Shown here: piece by piece, positions 9,296-16,595 of the stretch
How positions within the stretch are numbered: the stretch's first letter is position 1
Layout: each line of letters opens with the position of its first letter
Assembly (NCBI GenBank): GCA_003140315.1
Contig: PLJS01000032.1
Location: forward strand, 1 to 36,478
From: Hyphomicrobiales bacterium
GTDB lineage: Bacteria > Pseudomonadota > Alphaproteobacteria > Rhizobiales > Xanthobacteraceae
DNA length: 36,478 nucleotides
Direction: 5' to 3'
Notes under the pieces: model-generated
Seen by the model: only the letters and a program-made list of their open reading frames with translations
The model's database searches: none
Told to the model about the DNA's origin: nothing
Program-made: the position numbers and the translations under genes

Positions 9296-9370
9296 ATGAA
9301 CGGGAAGGACGTCGACGTTTCGGAGGCCCCGATTTGCCCGGGTCCGGCGATGCAAGCTCGTATGTGCTGA
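9296..9370 (+). CDS. Possible 24-codon leader ORF before amidohydrolase 2
   Basis: ATG at 9296 follows CAGGG (9286-9290) at a workable spacing. The frame runs 24 codons to TGA 9368-9370. The next codon is the ATG of amidohydrolase 2 (TGA|ATG), in the same frame, and that gene has no Shine-Dalgarno of its own. The peptide starts M-N-G-K-D-V-D-V and ends Q-A-R-M-C. It may serve translational coupling or regulation. A chance frame is possible; there is no homology evidence. Confidence 0.4.
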   Translation: MNGKDVDVSEAPICPGPAMQARMC

Positions 9371-10714
9371 ATGCGTTTTGACACCGCCATCGTGGGAGCG
9401 ACTTTGCTGACCGGCGATGCTGCCGTGCCGGTCGTAAGGGATGGCGTCCTGGGCTTTGCGGGAAACCGCATCGCTTTCGCCGGTCCGCGCGCGCACTTGC
9501 CTGATGCGATCCCGGCGTCGCGCGTGATCGAGGCCGCTGGCCGCCTCGTGACGCCGGGCTTTGTCAATGTGCATACCCATGCGGTGCTGTCACTGATGCG
9601 CGGCGTCGCGCTCGACATGGGCTTTGCGCCTGCCTATACGCGCGGTGTTCCGCGCGGCCACGACATTACCGAGGATGAGGCGGTGGCGCTCGCGCGCCTC
9701 GGCGCGCTCGAAGCGCTGACCTTCGGCTCAACCGTGATGGTCGATTCATATGTCCACGCGCATGTCACGCTGCCCGCGATGGCGGCTCTCGGCTTACGCG
9801 TCTGGTCCTGCACGCGCTTCCACGACGTCGATTTCACGCGCGTGCACGAGGGCGTCTGGCGCCACGATCCGGCGATCGGCGACGCCTGTATCGCGGCGAC
9901 GCTCGACTTGATGAAGGCGCAGGAGGGCGCGAACAACGGCCGCACCCACGTGACGCTGGCGCCGCACGCGCCCGATACTTGCTCGGATGCGCTGCTCACC
10001 AAGGTCGCGGGGCTCGCGCGCGAGACCGGCGCGACAATCTGGACGCATCTCTCGCAGAGCAGGCTCGAAAACCAGGTGATCAGCGAGCGCAGTGGCTGCA
10101 CGCCGACGCAACTGCTCGAACGTGTCGGTCTCCTGACCGACAAGCTGATCGCAGCGCATTGCATTTATCTCACCGACGACGACATCGCGCGCCTTGCGGC
10201 CTCCGGCATGACGGTCGCGCATGTACCGAAGGGCAATGCGACGGGCGGCGCGATGGCGCCGACGCCGAAGCTGAAGCAGGCCGGCGCCCGCATCGCGCTT
10301 GCGACCGACAATCTGACGCAGGACATGACCGAGGCCATGCGCTGGTCGCTCGCGGTCGCGCGTCTGCAGATCGGCTCGGTGTCGGATGAGTGGCAGCCGC
10401 GCGACGCCTTCGCGATGGCGACGCAGGCCGGCGCCGCCGCGCTCGGCCGCGGACACGAATTGGGCAAGCTCAGGCCGGGTTATCTCGCGGACTGCGTGGT
10501 GTTCGACTTCCGCCATCCGCACCTGACGCCCCTCATCGATCCGCTCGGCACGCTGGTGCACGATGCCTGCGGGCGCGACGTGGAGCATGTTTTCGTCGAC
10601 GGCCGCCAGGTCGTCGTCGACGGCGAGCCGATGTTTGCCGATGCAAGTAACATCCGCGCCGAGGCGCAGCGCGCCGCAGAAGCCTTATGGGCGCGCGCCG
10701 GCGCGAAAGCCTGA
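9371..10714 (+). CDS. Amidohydrolase 2 (TRZ/ATZ-type metal-dependent hydrolase/deaminase)
   Basis: This 447-residue amidohydrolase-superfamily enzyme is a paralogue of the gene at 1516-2895. Metal-site residues are H68-x-H70 (N-V-H-T-H), H226 (T-H-L-S-Q), H263 (A-A-H-C) and D313 (A-T-D-N). The P-x-K-N/G-x-x-T-G-G segment after the 'AHxPK' strand is shared with hydrolase 1. ATG 9371 is the first possible start after an in-frame TGA. No ribosome site precedes it, but a small ORF ends immediately before it. It is divergent from the Pot importer and is followed 15 bases later by a GAF protein and then an SDR. Probable role: hydrolysis or deamination of a compound brought in by the Pot importer; the SDR may oxidise or reduce a product. 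Confidence 0.88.
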   Translation: MRFDTAIVGATLLTGDAAVPVVRDGVLGFAGNRIAFAGPRAHLPDAIPASRVIEAAGRLVTPGFVNVHTHAVLSLMRGVALDMGFAPAYTRGVPRGHDITEDEAVALARLGALEALTFGSTVMVDSYVHAHVTLPAMAALGLRVWSCTRFHDVDFTRVHEGVWRHDPAIGDACIAATLDLMKAQEGANNGRTHVTLAPHAPDTCSDALLTKVAGLARETGATIWTHLSQSRLENQVISERSGCTPTQLLERVGLLTDKLIAAHCIYLTDDDIARLAASGMTVAHVPKGNATGGAMAPTPKLKQAGARIALATDNLTQDMTEAMRWSLAVARLQIGSVSDEWQPRDAFAMATQAGAAALGRGHELGKLRPGYLADCVVFDFRHPHLTPLIDPLGTLVHDACGRDVEHVFVDGRQVVVDGEPMFADASNIRAEAQRAAEALWARAGAKA

Positions 10715-10729
10715 ATCAACAGGGAGCAT

Positions 10730-11191
10730 GTGTTGACCGACAAGATCGCCGATAGCCTGCGCAAGACCTTCGATAGGATTTTGGCCGATCTGCTCAAGGC
10801 GACGCGCGCGAGCCGCACGACGCTTCGCCTTGATGACGCGCGTTACGGGTTCGACGTCAGCGACGTCGCCGCCGAGGCGCTGGCGCCGGGGCAGAACTCG
10901 CTGCGCGGCCAGACCTCGATCAACCAGCGGGCGGCCGCGACCGCGCGCTGGGTGGAAGAGAACCGCCGCCTTCTGGTGCAGCACGATCTGTCGCGCGGCG
11001 AGCCGCGCGCACCCGAGGCGCTGATCCGCCTCTATGGCGTCAAGGCGCAGATGCTGGCGCCGATCGAGCGCGCGGGACGGCTCGACGGCTGGATTTCGGT
11101 GCACGAGGCCGGCGCTTCGCGACAATGGACTGCGCAGGACCAGGCGGCAGTCCTCGAAGCCGCCAAGCGCGTTCTGAGCGCGCTCGCGTGA
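10730..11191 (+). CDS. Small single-GAF-domain protein
   Basis: The protein has about 153 residues with one GAF-like domain (about 8-150) and no DNA-binding, kinase or other output domain. Landmarks are 'LL.ATRASR..LRLD' at the N-terminus, M-L-A-P-I near residue 105, the strand G-W-I-S-V-H-E and R-Q-W-T-A-Q-D near the end. Each is repeated in the two GAF units of the protein at 11984-12859. The start is GTG 10730 or TTG 10733; AGGGAG at 10721-10726 suits the TTG slightly better. It lies between amidohydrolase 2 and the SDR in one operon. GAF domains bind small molecules, so a ligand-sensing or enzyme-partner role is possible but unproven. Confidence 0.75.
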   Translation: MLTDKIADSLRKTFDRILADLLKATRASRTTLRLDDARYGFDVSDVAAEALAPGQNSLRGQTSINQRAAATARWVEENRRLLVQHDLSRGEPRAPEALIRLYGVKAQMLAPIERAGRLDGWISVHEAGASRQWTAQDQAAVLEAAKRVLSALA

Positions 11192-11208
11192 GAGAAAAGG
11201 AGAAGCCG

Positions 11209-11973
11209 ATGCGGCTGAAGGGCAAGACGGCGATCGTTACCGGGGCGGGCCAAGGCCTCGGCGAAGGCATGGCGCTGCGTTTCGCGCAGGAAGGCGCAAA
11301 CATCGCGGTCGTCGACAAGAATCCCGAGACGACACCGGCCGTCGCCAAGCGCATCGAGCAGGCCGGCGGCAAGGCGATCCCGATCGTCACAGATCTCTAT
11401 CAGGTCGCCAACATCGAGCGCATGGTCGAGACGACGCTGAAGGCATTCGGTCGCATCGACATCCTTGTCGCGAGCGCCGGCACCTTCAACGTGGCGAGCA
11501 TTGAGGACACCACCGAGGAGATCTGGGACCGGCATCTCGATCTCAACCTGCGCTCCACGTTCTTCTGCGTGCGCGCCGTCACACCCACCATGAAGAAGCA
11601 GAAGTACGGCCGCATCGTCACGATGAGCTCGATCGCGGGTTTGGGCGGATTCCTCAACTGCCCGGCCTACTGCGCTTCAAAGGGCGGCATCGTGAATCTC
11701 ACCAAGGCGCTCGCCTGCGAGCTTGCCGAGCACGGCATCACGGTCAACGGGCTCGCGCCCGGGCCGTTCGAGACGCCGATCAACGATCAGTTCAACTGGA
11801 ACAATCCGCAGGGCGACGCGCACCGCAAATGGCTGAGCGAGCGCACGCCGAGCAAGGTATCGTTCTTCAAGGTCGAGGATTTGACCGGCACCGCGCTGTA
11901 CCTCGCGTCGGACGACGCGTCCGCCGTCACGGGCGTCATCATTCCGGTCGACGGCGGATGGTGCGCGTGGTGA
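11209..11973 (+). CDS. Short-chain dehydrogenase/reductase (SDR, classical FabG-like)
   Basis: This 254-residue Rossmann-fold NAD(P)-dependent oxidoreductase has the cofactor motif T-G-A-G-Q-G-L-G at about 11-18, the structural asparagine N113, and the catalytic S141, Y154 and K158 (Y-C-A-S-K). D36 after the second strand (V-V-D-K) favours NAD over NADP. The C-terminus (T-G-V-I-I-P-V-D-G-G-W) is typical. ATG 11209 follows AAGGAG. It is the third gene of the amidohydrolase 2 operon. The substrate is not identifiable; most classical SDRs interconvert alcohols and ketones. Confidence 0.92.
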   Translation: MRLKGKTAIVTGAGQGLGEGMALRFAQEGANIAVVDKNPETTPAVAKRIEQAGGKAIPIVTDLYQVANIERMVETTLKAFGRIDILVASAGTFNVASIEDTTEEIWDRHLDLNLRSTFFCVRAVTPTMKKQKYGRIVTMSSIAGLGGFLNCPAYCASKGGIVNLTKALACELAEHGITVNGLAPGPFETPINDQFNWNNPQGDAHRKWLSERTPSKVSFFKVEDLTGTALYLASDDASAVTGVIIPVDGGWCAW

Positions 11974-11983
11974 CAGCCGTTAA

Positions 11984-12859
11984 CTAGCCCCGCGGCACCT
12001 CGAAAATCGCGCCGATCAAGGCGGCGGCGGCGGCGGCCAAGGCCTTTTCAGCGCTCGACCACTTGCGCGCATCGCGCACCTCATGAATGGACAGCACTCC
12101 CTTGAGCTGGTCACCAATGATGAAGGGCGTGACCACCTGCGCGCGCATACGGCCGTAGTGGGCCAGCATCTTGTGGAACAGCGGGTCGTCGGAGGTGATA
12201 CCGCAATCCTCCTGGACGACCTGTTTGCGCTCCTCCAGTAGCTTGACGATAACCGGCTGACCCGTCTGCACGATCGTGAAGTCCCCCAGCAGGCTCCTCA
12301 TGCCTCGCGCTCGGGATTCGAAGGTCACGGGGAACGCGAAGGCCGCCTGCACCGGCTGGCGAAACGTGCAGCGCTGAACGTCAAGAGCAATCCGGAGACG
12401 ATCGAGAATGGCCTGTGTTGCGGCCGCCCGCAGGTCTTCCGACGCAGGCGGTTCCTGAAACTCACTCTCCACGAGAACGTCGAGTATCCGCGCTCGCGCA
12501 TCACGCAGGGCGTCATTGTCCCGCGCGCTCCATCGCCGCGGCTCGGCGCAGTTATGAAGCGAGATTACGCCGGCCAGCCGGTCGCCCCTGATGATGGGCG
12601 CTAGCATCCGCGCGCTGACGGCACGCGTCTGTTTGCTATCGTGCTCGACGACGATGTTCTTGTCGCGGCGGAGCATCTCAAAGGTCCGCGCATCGAGGAG
12701 GGGCTTTCCTGGCACATCATGGCGGATTTGCTGCTGACCGTGCTGGACCGCCTCGGCCTGAATCTCAAACACGCCGTCGACACGAGTGAGTTGAAGCAAG
12801 GCGCGGCTGGCGCCAGTCACCAAAAGTAGGTTCTCAATGATGCGTTGCAGTATGTGCAT
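11984..12859 (-). CDS. Protein with two tandem GAF domains and no output domain
   Basis: The 291-residue protein consists of two GAF-like units (about 4-125 and 138-290). Unit 1 has L-V-T-G-A-S-R, A-R-M-L-A-P-I, G-V-I-S-L-H-N and R-R-W-S-A-R-D. Unit 2 has A-Q-V-V-T-P-F, G-V-L-S-I-H-E and R-K-W-S-S-A-E. The same landmarks occur in the single-GAF protein at 10730-11191, so the three units are one family. No HTH, histidine kinase, GGDEF or EAL segment is present. It converges on the SDR (10-bp gap), is divergent from the Dpp-type importer gene, and has the shared promoter element about 55 bp upstream. The start ATG 12859 has only a weak ribosome site. Likely a soluble sensor or accessory protein. 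Confidence 0.72.
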   Translation of the reverse strand: MHILQRIIENLLLVTGASRALLQLTRVDGVFEIQAEAVQHGQQQIRHDVPGKPLLDARTFEMLRRDKNIVVEHDSKQTRAVSARMLAPIIRGDRLAGVISLHNCAEPRRWSARDNDALRDARARILDVLVESEFQEPPASEDLRAAATQAILDRLRIALDVQRCTFRQPVQAAFAFPVTFESRARGMRSLLGDFTIVQTGQPVIVKLLEERKQVVQEDCGITSDDPLFHKMLAHYGRMRAQVVTPFIIGDQLKGVLSIHEVRDARKWSSAEKALAAAAAALIGAIFEVPRG

Positions 12860-12883
12860 AGTCGTCTTCGATAGTAGGAGCCG

Positions 12884-12912
12884 TTGTGATAGGCACGGGA
12901 TTTGCTTATAGT
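12884..12912 (+). promoter_or_regulatory. Sigma-70-like promoter candidate for the Dpp-type importer operon
   Basis: TTGTGA (12884-12889) and TATAGT (12907-12912) are separated by 17 bp, about 40 bp before ATG 12953. The -10 box overlaps the start of the shared element read on the other strand, so this would be a bidirectional promoter region. Confidence 0.45.
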
Positions 12913-12937
12913 TAAAAAGTTTTCCTCTCGGTTACAA
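12911..12937 (-). promoter_or_regulatory. Promoter-like element shared with 9237-9263, upstream of the two-GAF gene
   Basis: On the minus strand: TTGTAA, 17 bases including GAGAGGAAAAC, then TAACTA, pointing at the two-GAF gene (start 12859). It is identical at 21 of 27 positions to the element before the Pot operon and sits at nearly the same distance from the start codon. Confidence 0.55.
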
Positions 12938-12952
12938 GAATGGGAGCTGATG

Positions 12953-14524
12953 ATGAAGCGTGCAGGGGTTGCACTGCTTGCCCTCGGCCTTGCGCTCGCG
13001 GCGTTCCAGGCGGAGGCCAAAACCTTCCGTTACGCCTACCGGATCGATCCCGCCTCGCTCGATCCGCATGCGCTCGCCGAGACCTTCACGCTCTCCTGGC
13101 TCGGTCAGATCTACGAGCCGCTGGTCGGACGCGGCAAGGACCTAGAGCTCGTGTCGGCGCTCGCCGAGAAATGGGAGCAGCCGAACCCGACCACGTGGCG
13201 CTTCCATCTGCGGGCGAACGTCAAATTCGCCGGAGGCGAGCCGTTCACCGCCGATGACGTGATCTTCTCGGTCAAGCGCATCAAGGCCGAGGGTTCCGAC
13301 ATGGCTTACACGGTCGCGAGCGTCACGGAGGTGAAGAAAATCGACGACCTCACCGTCGACTTCATCATGGCCGAGCCCAACCCGATCCTGCCGATGCAGA
13401 CGACCTCGACCTACATCGTGAGCAAGGCGTGGTCGGAGAAGAATAACGCCGCGATGCCGGCGAGCATCAAGAACAAGCAGGAGAACTTCGCGACCTCCAA
13501 CGCCAACGGCACCGGGCCGTTCATGATCAAGGAGCGTCAGGTCGGCGTGAAGACTGTGCTGGTGCCGAACCCCGCCTGGTGGGGCGTCAAGGAGCATAAC
13601 CTCACCGAGGTCGTGTTCACGCCGATCCAGTCCGACGCGACGCGCGTCGCGGCGCTACTTTCAGGCGAGGTCGACATGGTCTATCCGGTGCCGCAGCAAG
13701 ACGCCGCGCGCGTCAACAGCACCGGCAAGCACCAGCTCCTCACCGGCTTCGAGCTGCGCACCATCTTCGTCAACATGGACCAGGCGCGTGACGAACTGCT
13801 CGAGTCGAGCGTAAAGGGCAAGAATCCGTTCAAGGACAAGCGTGTTCGCCAGGCGCTCTATCAGGCGATCGACATGGAGGCGATCAAGAGCCGCATTATG
13901 GGCGGCACCTCGCACATCGCCGGCACGATGGTGGCACCGGGTATCAACGGCTTTGATGCCAAGCTCGACATGCGCCTGCCGTTCGACCCGGAAGCGTCCA
14001 AGAAGCTACTCGCCGAGGCCGGCTATCCGTCCGGTTTCGAGATCGGCATGGATTGCCCGAACGACCGCTATGTCAACGACGAGAAGATCTGCCAGGCGAT
14101 CGTTGGCATGCTGGCCCGTATCGGCATCAAGGTGAATCTCCTTGCGCAGACGCGGACGAGGTATTTCGAAAAGATCCTCTCGCGCAATACGACGCTTTCG
14201 ATCCTCGGCTGGCAGCCCTTGAGCTACGACGCGCATTCGACCTTGCAAGACGTGATCAACACGCCGAAGGACAAAATTGGCACCTACAATGTAGGCAGCT
14301 TTTCCAACAAGCGCATCGACGAGCTAACCGACCTGATCGAGAAGGAGGTCGATCCGGCCAAGAGGCAGGCGCTAATCACCGAGGCGCTGACGATCCACAA
14401 AAGCGAGATCGGCCACATCCCGCTGCATCAGGCGGGTCTTGCATGGGGCGTGCGCAAGGGCGTGTCGGTGCACCTGCGCAACGACGACAGCCTTGAGCTC
14501 AAATGGGTGAAGGTGGACGATTGA
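12953..14524 (+). CDS. Dpp/Opp-type ABC transporter substrate-binding protein (SBP_bac_5)
   Basis: This 523-residue periplasmic binding protein of family 5 has a Sec signal peptide (M-K-R-A-G-V-A-L-L-A-L..., cleavage after about A-E-A near residue 22). The mature part opens with the family pattern 'LDPH.......L..IYEPLV' and has 'W.F.LR..VKF..G.PFTADDV.FS..R' near residues 75-105. ATG 12953 is preferred over ATG 12950 because GGGAG (12942-12946) is then better spaced. It is followed by two permeases but no ATPase. Family members carry peptides, glutathione, nickel chelates or opines. Confidence 0.93.
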   Translation: MKRAGVALLALGLALAAFQAEAKTFRYAYRIDPASLDPHALAETFTLSWLGQIYEPLVGRGKDLELVSALAEKWEQPNPTTWRFHLRANVKFAGGEPFTADDVIFSVKRIKAEGSDMAYTVASVTEVKKIDDLTVDFIMAEPNPILPMQTTSTYIVSKAWSEKNNAAMPASIKNKQENFATSNANGTGPFMIKERQVGVKTVLVPNPAWWGVKEHNLTEVVFTPIQSDATRVAALLSGEVDMVYPVPQQDAARVNSTGKHQLLTGFELRTIFVNMDQARDELLESSVKGKNPFKDKRVRQALYQAIDMEAIKSRIMGGTSHIAGTMVAPGINGFDAKLDMRLPFDPEASKKLLAEAGYPSGFEIGMDCPNDRYVNDEKICQAIVGMLARIGIKVNLLAQTRTRYFEKILSRNTTLSILGWQPLSYDAHSTLQDVINTPKDKIGTYNVGSFSNKRIDELTDLIEKEVDPAKRQALITEALTIHKSEIGHIPLHQAGLAWGVRKGVSVHLRNDDSLELKWVKVDD

Positions 14525-14530
14525 ACCGCT

Positions 14531-14630
14531 GTCATTCCGGGGTGCCGCGGAAGCGGCGAACCCGGAATCCATAACCACCAATCGTGATTATGGATTTCGG
14601 GCTCACGCCTGCGGCGTGATCCGGAATGAC
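14531..14630. repeat. Intergenic palindromic repeat (four-stem mosaic)
   Basis: The ends are perfect inverted copies (GTCATTCCGG and CCGGAATGAC). Inside lie three more stems: GCCGC/GCGGC, AATCCATAA/TTATGGATT and CACGCC/GGCGTG. This design resembles dispersed intergenic repeats known in Bradyrhizobium-type genomes. It separates the binding-protein gene from the permease gene, and an ATG in its right end (14626) mimics a start codon. Confidence 0.8.
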
Positions 14631-14643
14631 GGAGTTGCCCGCT

Positions 14644-15630
14644 GTGGGATCGTTCTTCGTCCAGCGCCTCGCCCAGACGATCGTCGTGGTGCTCGCGGCC
14701 GCGCTCGTCTCCTTCGCGCTCTTTCGTTATGTCGGCGATCCCGTCAACAATATGGTCGGGCAGGCCGCAAGCATGGCCGACCGCGAGGCGATGCGCCGCG
14801 CGCTTGGCCTTGATGACCCGGTGATCCTACAGTTCCTCCGCTTCTTGCGCGGCGCCCTCTCGGGCGATCTCGGCGTGTCGTACCGGTTCGGTGTGCCGGT
14901 CGGCGGGCTCCTGATGGAGCGCTTCCCCGCGACTCTCGAACTCAGTGTCTGCGCCATGCTGGTTGCGACGGTGCTCGGGATTCCGCTCGGCGTATGGACC
15001 GCGCTGCATCGTCGCAGCGTCTCCAGCCACGTGCTCATGATCCTATCGCTGATCGGCGTCGCGCTGCCGACATTCCTGATCGGTATCGTGCTGATCCTTG
15101 TGTTTTCGGTGTGGCTCGGCTGGCTGCCGTCCTTCGGCCGCGGGACGGTCGTGTCGTTCGGAAGCTGGACCACCGGCCTGCTGACGGCAGGCGGCCTCAA
15201 GGCGCTGGTGCTGCCGAGCCTGACGCTGGGCCTGTTCCAGATGACGCTGATCCTTCGGCTTGTACGCGCCGAAATGCTCGAAGTGCTGCGTGCCGATTAC
15301 GTCAAATTTGCCCGCGCCCGCGGGCTGACCAACCGCGCCGTGAACTATCGTCACGCCCTAAAGAACACGCTCGTTCCGGTAGTTACGATCATCGGGCTGC
15401 AGTTCGGCAACGTCTTCGCGTTCTCCATCGTGGTGGAGACCGTGTTCCAATGGCCGGGCCTCGGCCTGCTCGTAATTCAGTCGATTCAATTCGCCGACGT
15501 CCCGCTGCTCGCCGCCTACCTTGTGATGATCTCGCTCGGCTTCGCGGCGCTGAATCTCGGCGTTGATCTGCTCTACGCCGCAATCGATCCGCGCGTGCGC
15601 GCCGGCATGATGTCGAAGGCGCGCGTATGA
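14644..15630 (+). CDS. Dpp-type ABC transporter permease (DppB-like)
   Basis: This 328-residue inner-membrane permease has about six transmembrane segments and the characteristic N-terminus 'F...RL.Q...V......SF.LFR...DP'. A GSL-like early loop and the EAA loop (E-M-L-E-V-L-R-A-D-Y-V-K-F-A-R-A-R-G-L) lie near residues 210-230. I chose GTG 14644, which has GGAG at 14631-14634. The in-frame ATG at 14626 would begin inside the conserved end of the palindromic repeat and has no ribosome site. The 3' end overlaps the second permease by 4 bp. Confidence 0.9.
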   Translation: MGSFFVQRLAQTIVVVLAAALVSFALFRYVGDPVNNMVGQAASMADREAMRRALGLDDPVILQFLRFLRGALSGDLGVSYRFGVPVGGLLMERFPATLELSVCAMLVATVLGIPLGVWTALHRRSVSSHVLMILSLIGVALPTFLIGIVLILVFSVWLGWLPSFGRGTVVSFGSWTTGLLTAGGLKALVLPSLTLGLFQMTLILRLVRAEMLEVLRADYVKFARARGLTNRAVNYRHALKNTLVPVVTIIGLQFGNVFAFSIVVETVFQWPGLGLLVIQSIQFADVPLLAAYLVMISLGFAALNLGVDLLYAAIDPRVRAGMMSKARV

Positions 15631-16559
15631 GTACGAACGTCGTCACGCGACCGCAGCGCTGGTGGGACAGCGATTTCGTCTACGACTTTCGTCACTCGCC
15701 GGTCGCGATCGTCGCTACGATTGTAACCGTCGTGCTGATTGCTGTGGCGCTCGGAGCGGATTTCGTTGTGCCGTTCAACGTCAATGATCCGGCCAGCGCG
15801 AATGTTGTCGACGCGCGGCTTCCGCCCGGCTCATCGGGCATGTTCGGTAGCAACTATCTCCTCGGCACAGACCCGCAAGGCCGCGACATGCTCTCCGCCG
15901 TCATCTTCGGTTTGCGCACGTCGCTGATGGTCGGTGGCGCGAGCGTCGTTCTAGCGGCGTTCGTCGGTATTTTGCTCGGCCTCGTCAGTGGTTATATCGG
16001 CGGCTGGCTCGACGCGCTGATCATGCGCATCGCCGACGTGCAACTGACCTTTCCGGCGATTCTGATCGCACTTCTGATCGACGGTATCAGCCGCACCGCG
16101 ATGGATCGCGCTACACACGAAGCGCTCGCAATTCCGGTTCTGGTCGTTGCGATCGCCGCGACGTACTGGGTGCAGTATGCCCGCACGATACGCGCGCTCG
16201 TGTTGGTCGAACGAGACAAGGATTATGTATTGGCGGCGCGGGTCATCGGCGTCAGCCCGTTGCGCATCCTGCTCTCGCATATCTGTCCGAACGTGCTCGG
16301 TCCCATCGTCGTGATCGCCACCATCAATCTCGCGCTGGCAATCCTCACCGAGGCAACCTTGAGCTTTCTCGGCATCGGTGTTCCACCGACCACGCCGTCA
16401 CTCGGGTCGCTGGTACGAATCGGCAACGAGTTCCTGTTCTCGGGGGACTGGTGGATCTCCGCCGTGCCTGGGGCGATGCTGGTCGCGCTGTCGCTTGCCG
16501 TCAACCTGCTTGGCGACTGGCTCAGGGACGCGCTGAATCCGCGGCTGAGTGGGAGATAG
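15627..16559 (+). CDS. Dpp-type ABC transporter permease (DppC-like)
   Basis: This 310-residue inner-membrane permease begins with a cytoplasmic N-terminal segment (about 1-25) followed by about six transmembrane segments. It has the DppC landmark 'LLGTDPQGRDMLS' near residues 78-90 and the EAA loop (K-D-Y-V-L-A-A-R-V-I-G-V-S) near 195-210. Its ATG overlaps the first permease stop. No DppD/DppF ATPase follows: the next gene converges 36 bp away. The importer must borrow an ATPase encoded elsewhere. Confidence 0.92.
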   Translation: MSTNVVTRPQRWWDSDFVYDFRHSPVAIVATIVTVVLIAVALGADFVVPFNVNDPASANVVDARLPPGSSGMFGSNYLLGTDPQGRDMLSAVIFGLRTSLMVGGASVVLAAFVGILLGLVSGYIGGWLDALIMRIADVQLTFPAILIALLIDGISRTAMDRATHEALAIPVLVVAIAATYWVQYARTIRALVLVERDKDYVLAARVIGVSPLRILLSHICPNVLGPIVVIATINLALAILTEATLSFLGIGVPPTTPSLGSLVRIGNEFLFSGDWWISAVPGAMLVALSLAVNLLGDWLRDALNPRLSGR

Positions 16560-16595
16560 TTCGACCTTCGCCCCCAAGAGGCGCTGACCGAGCAA

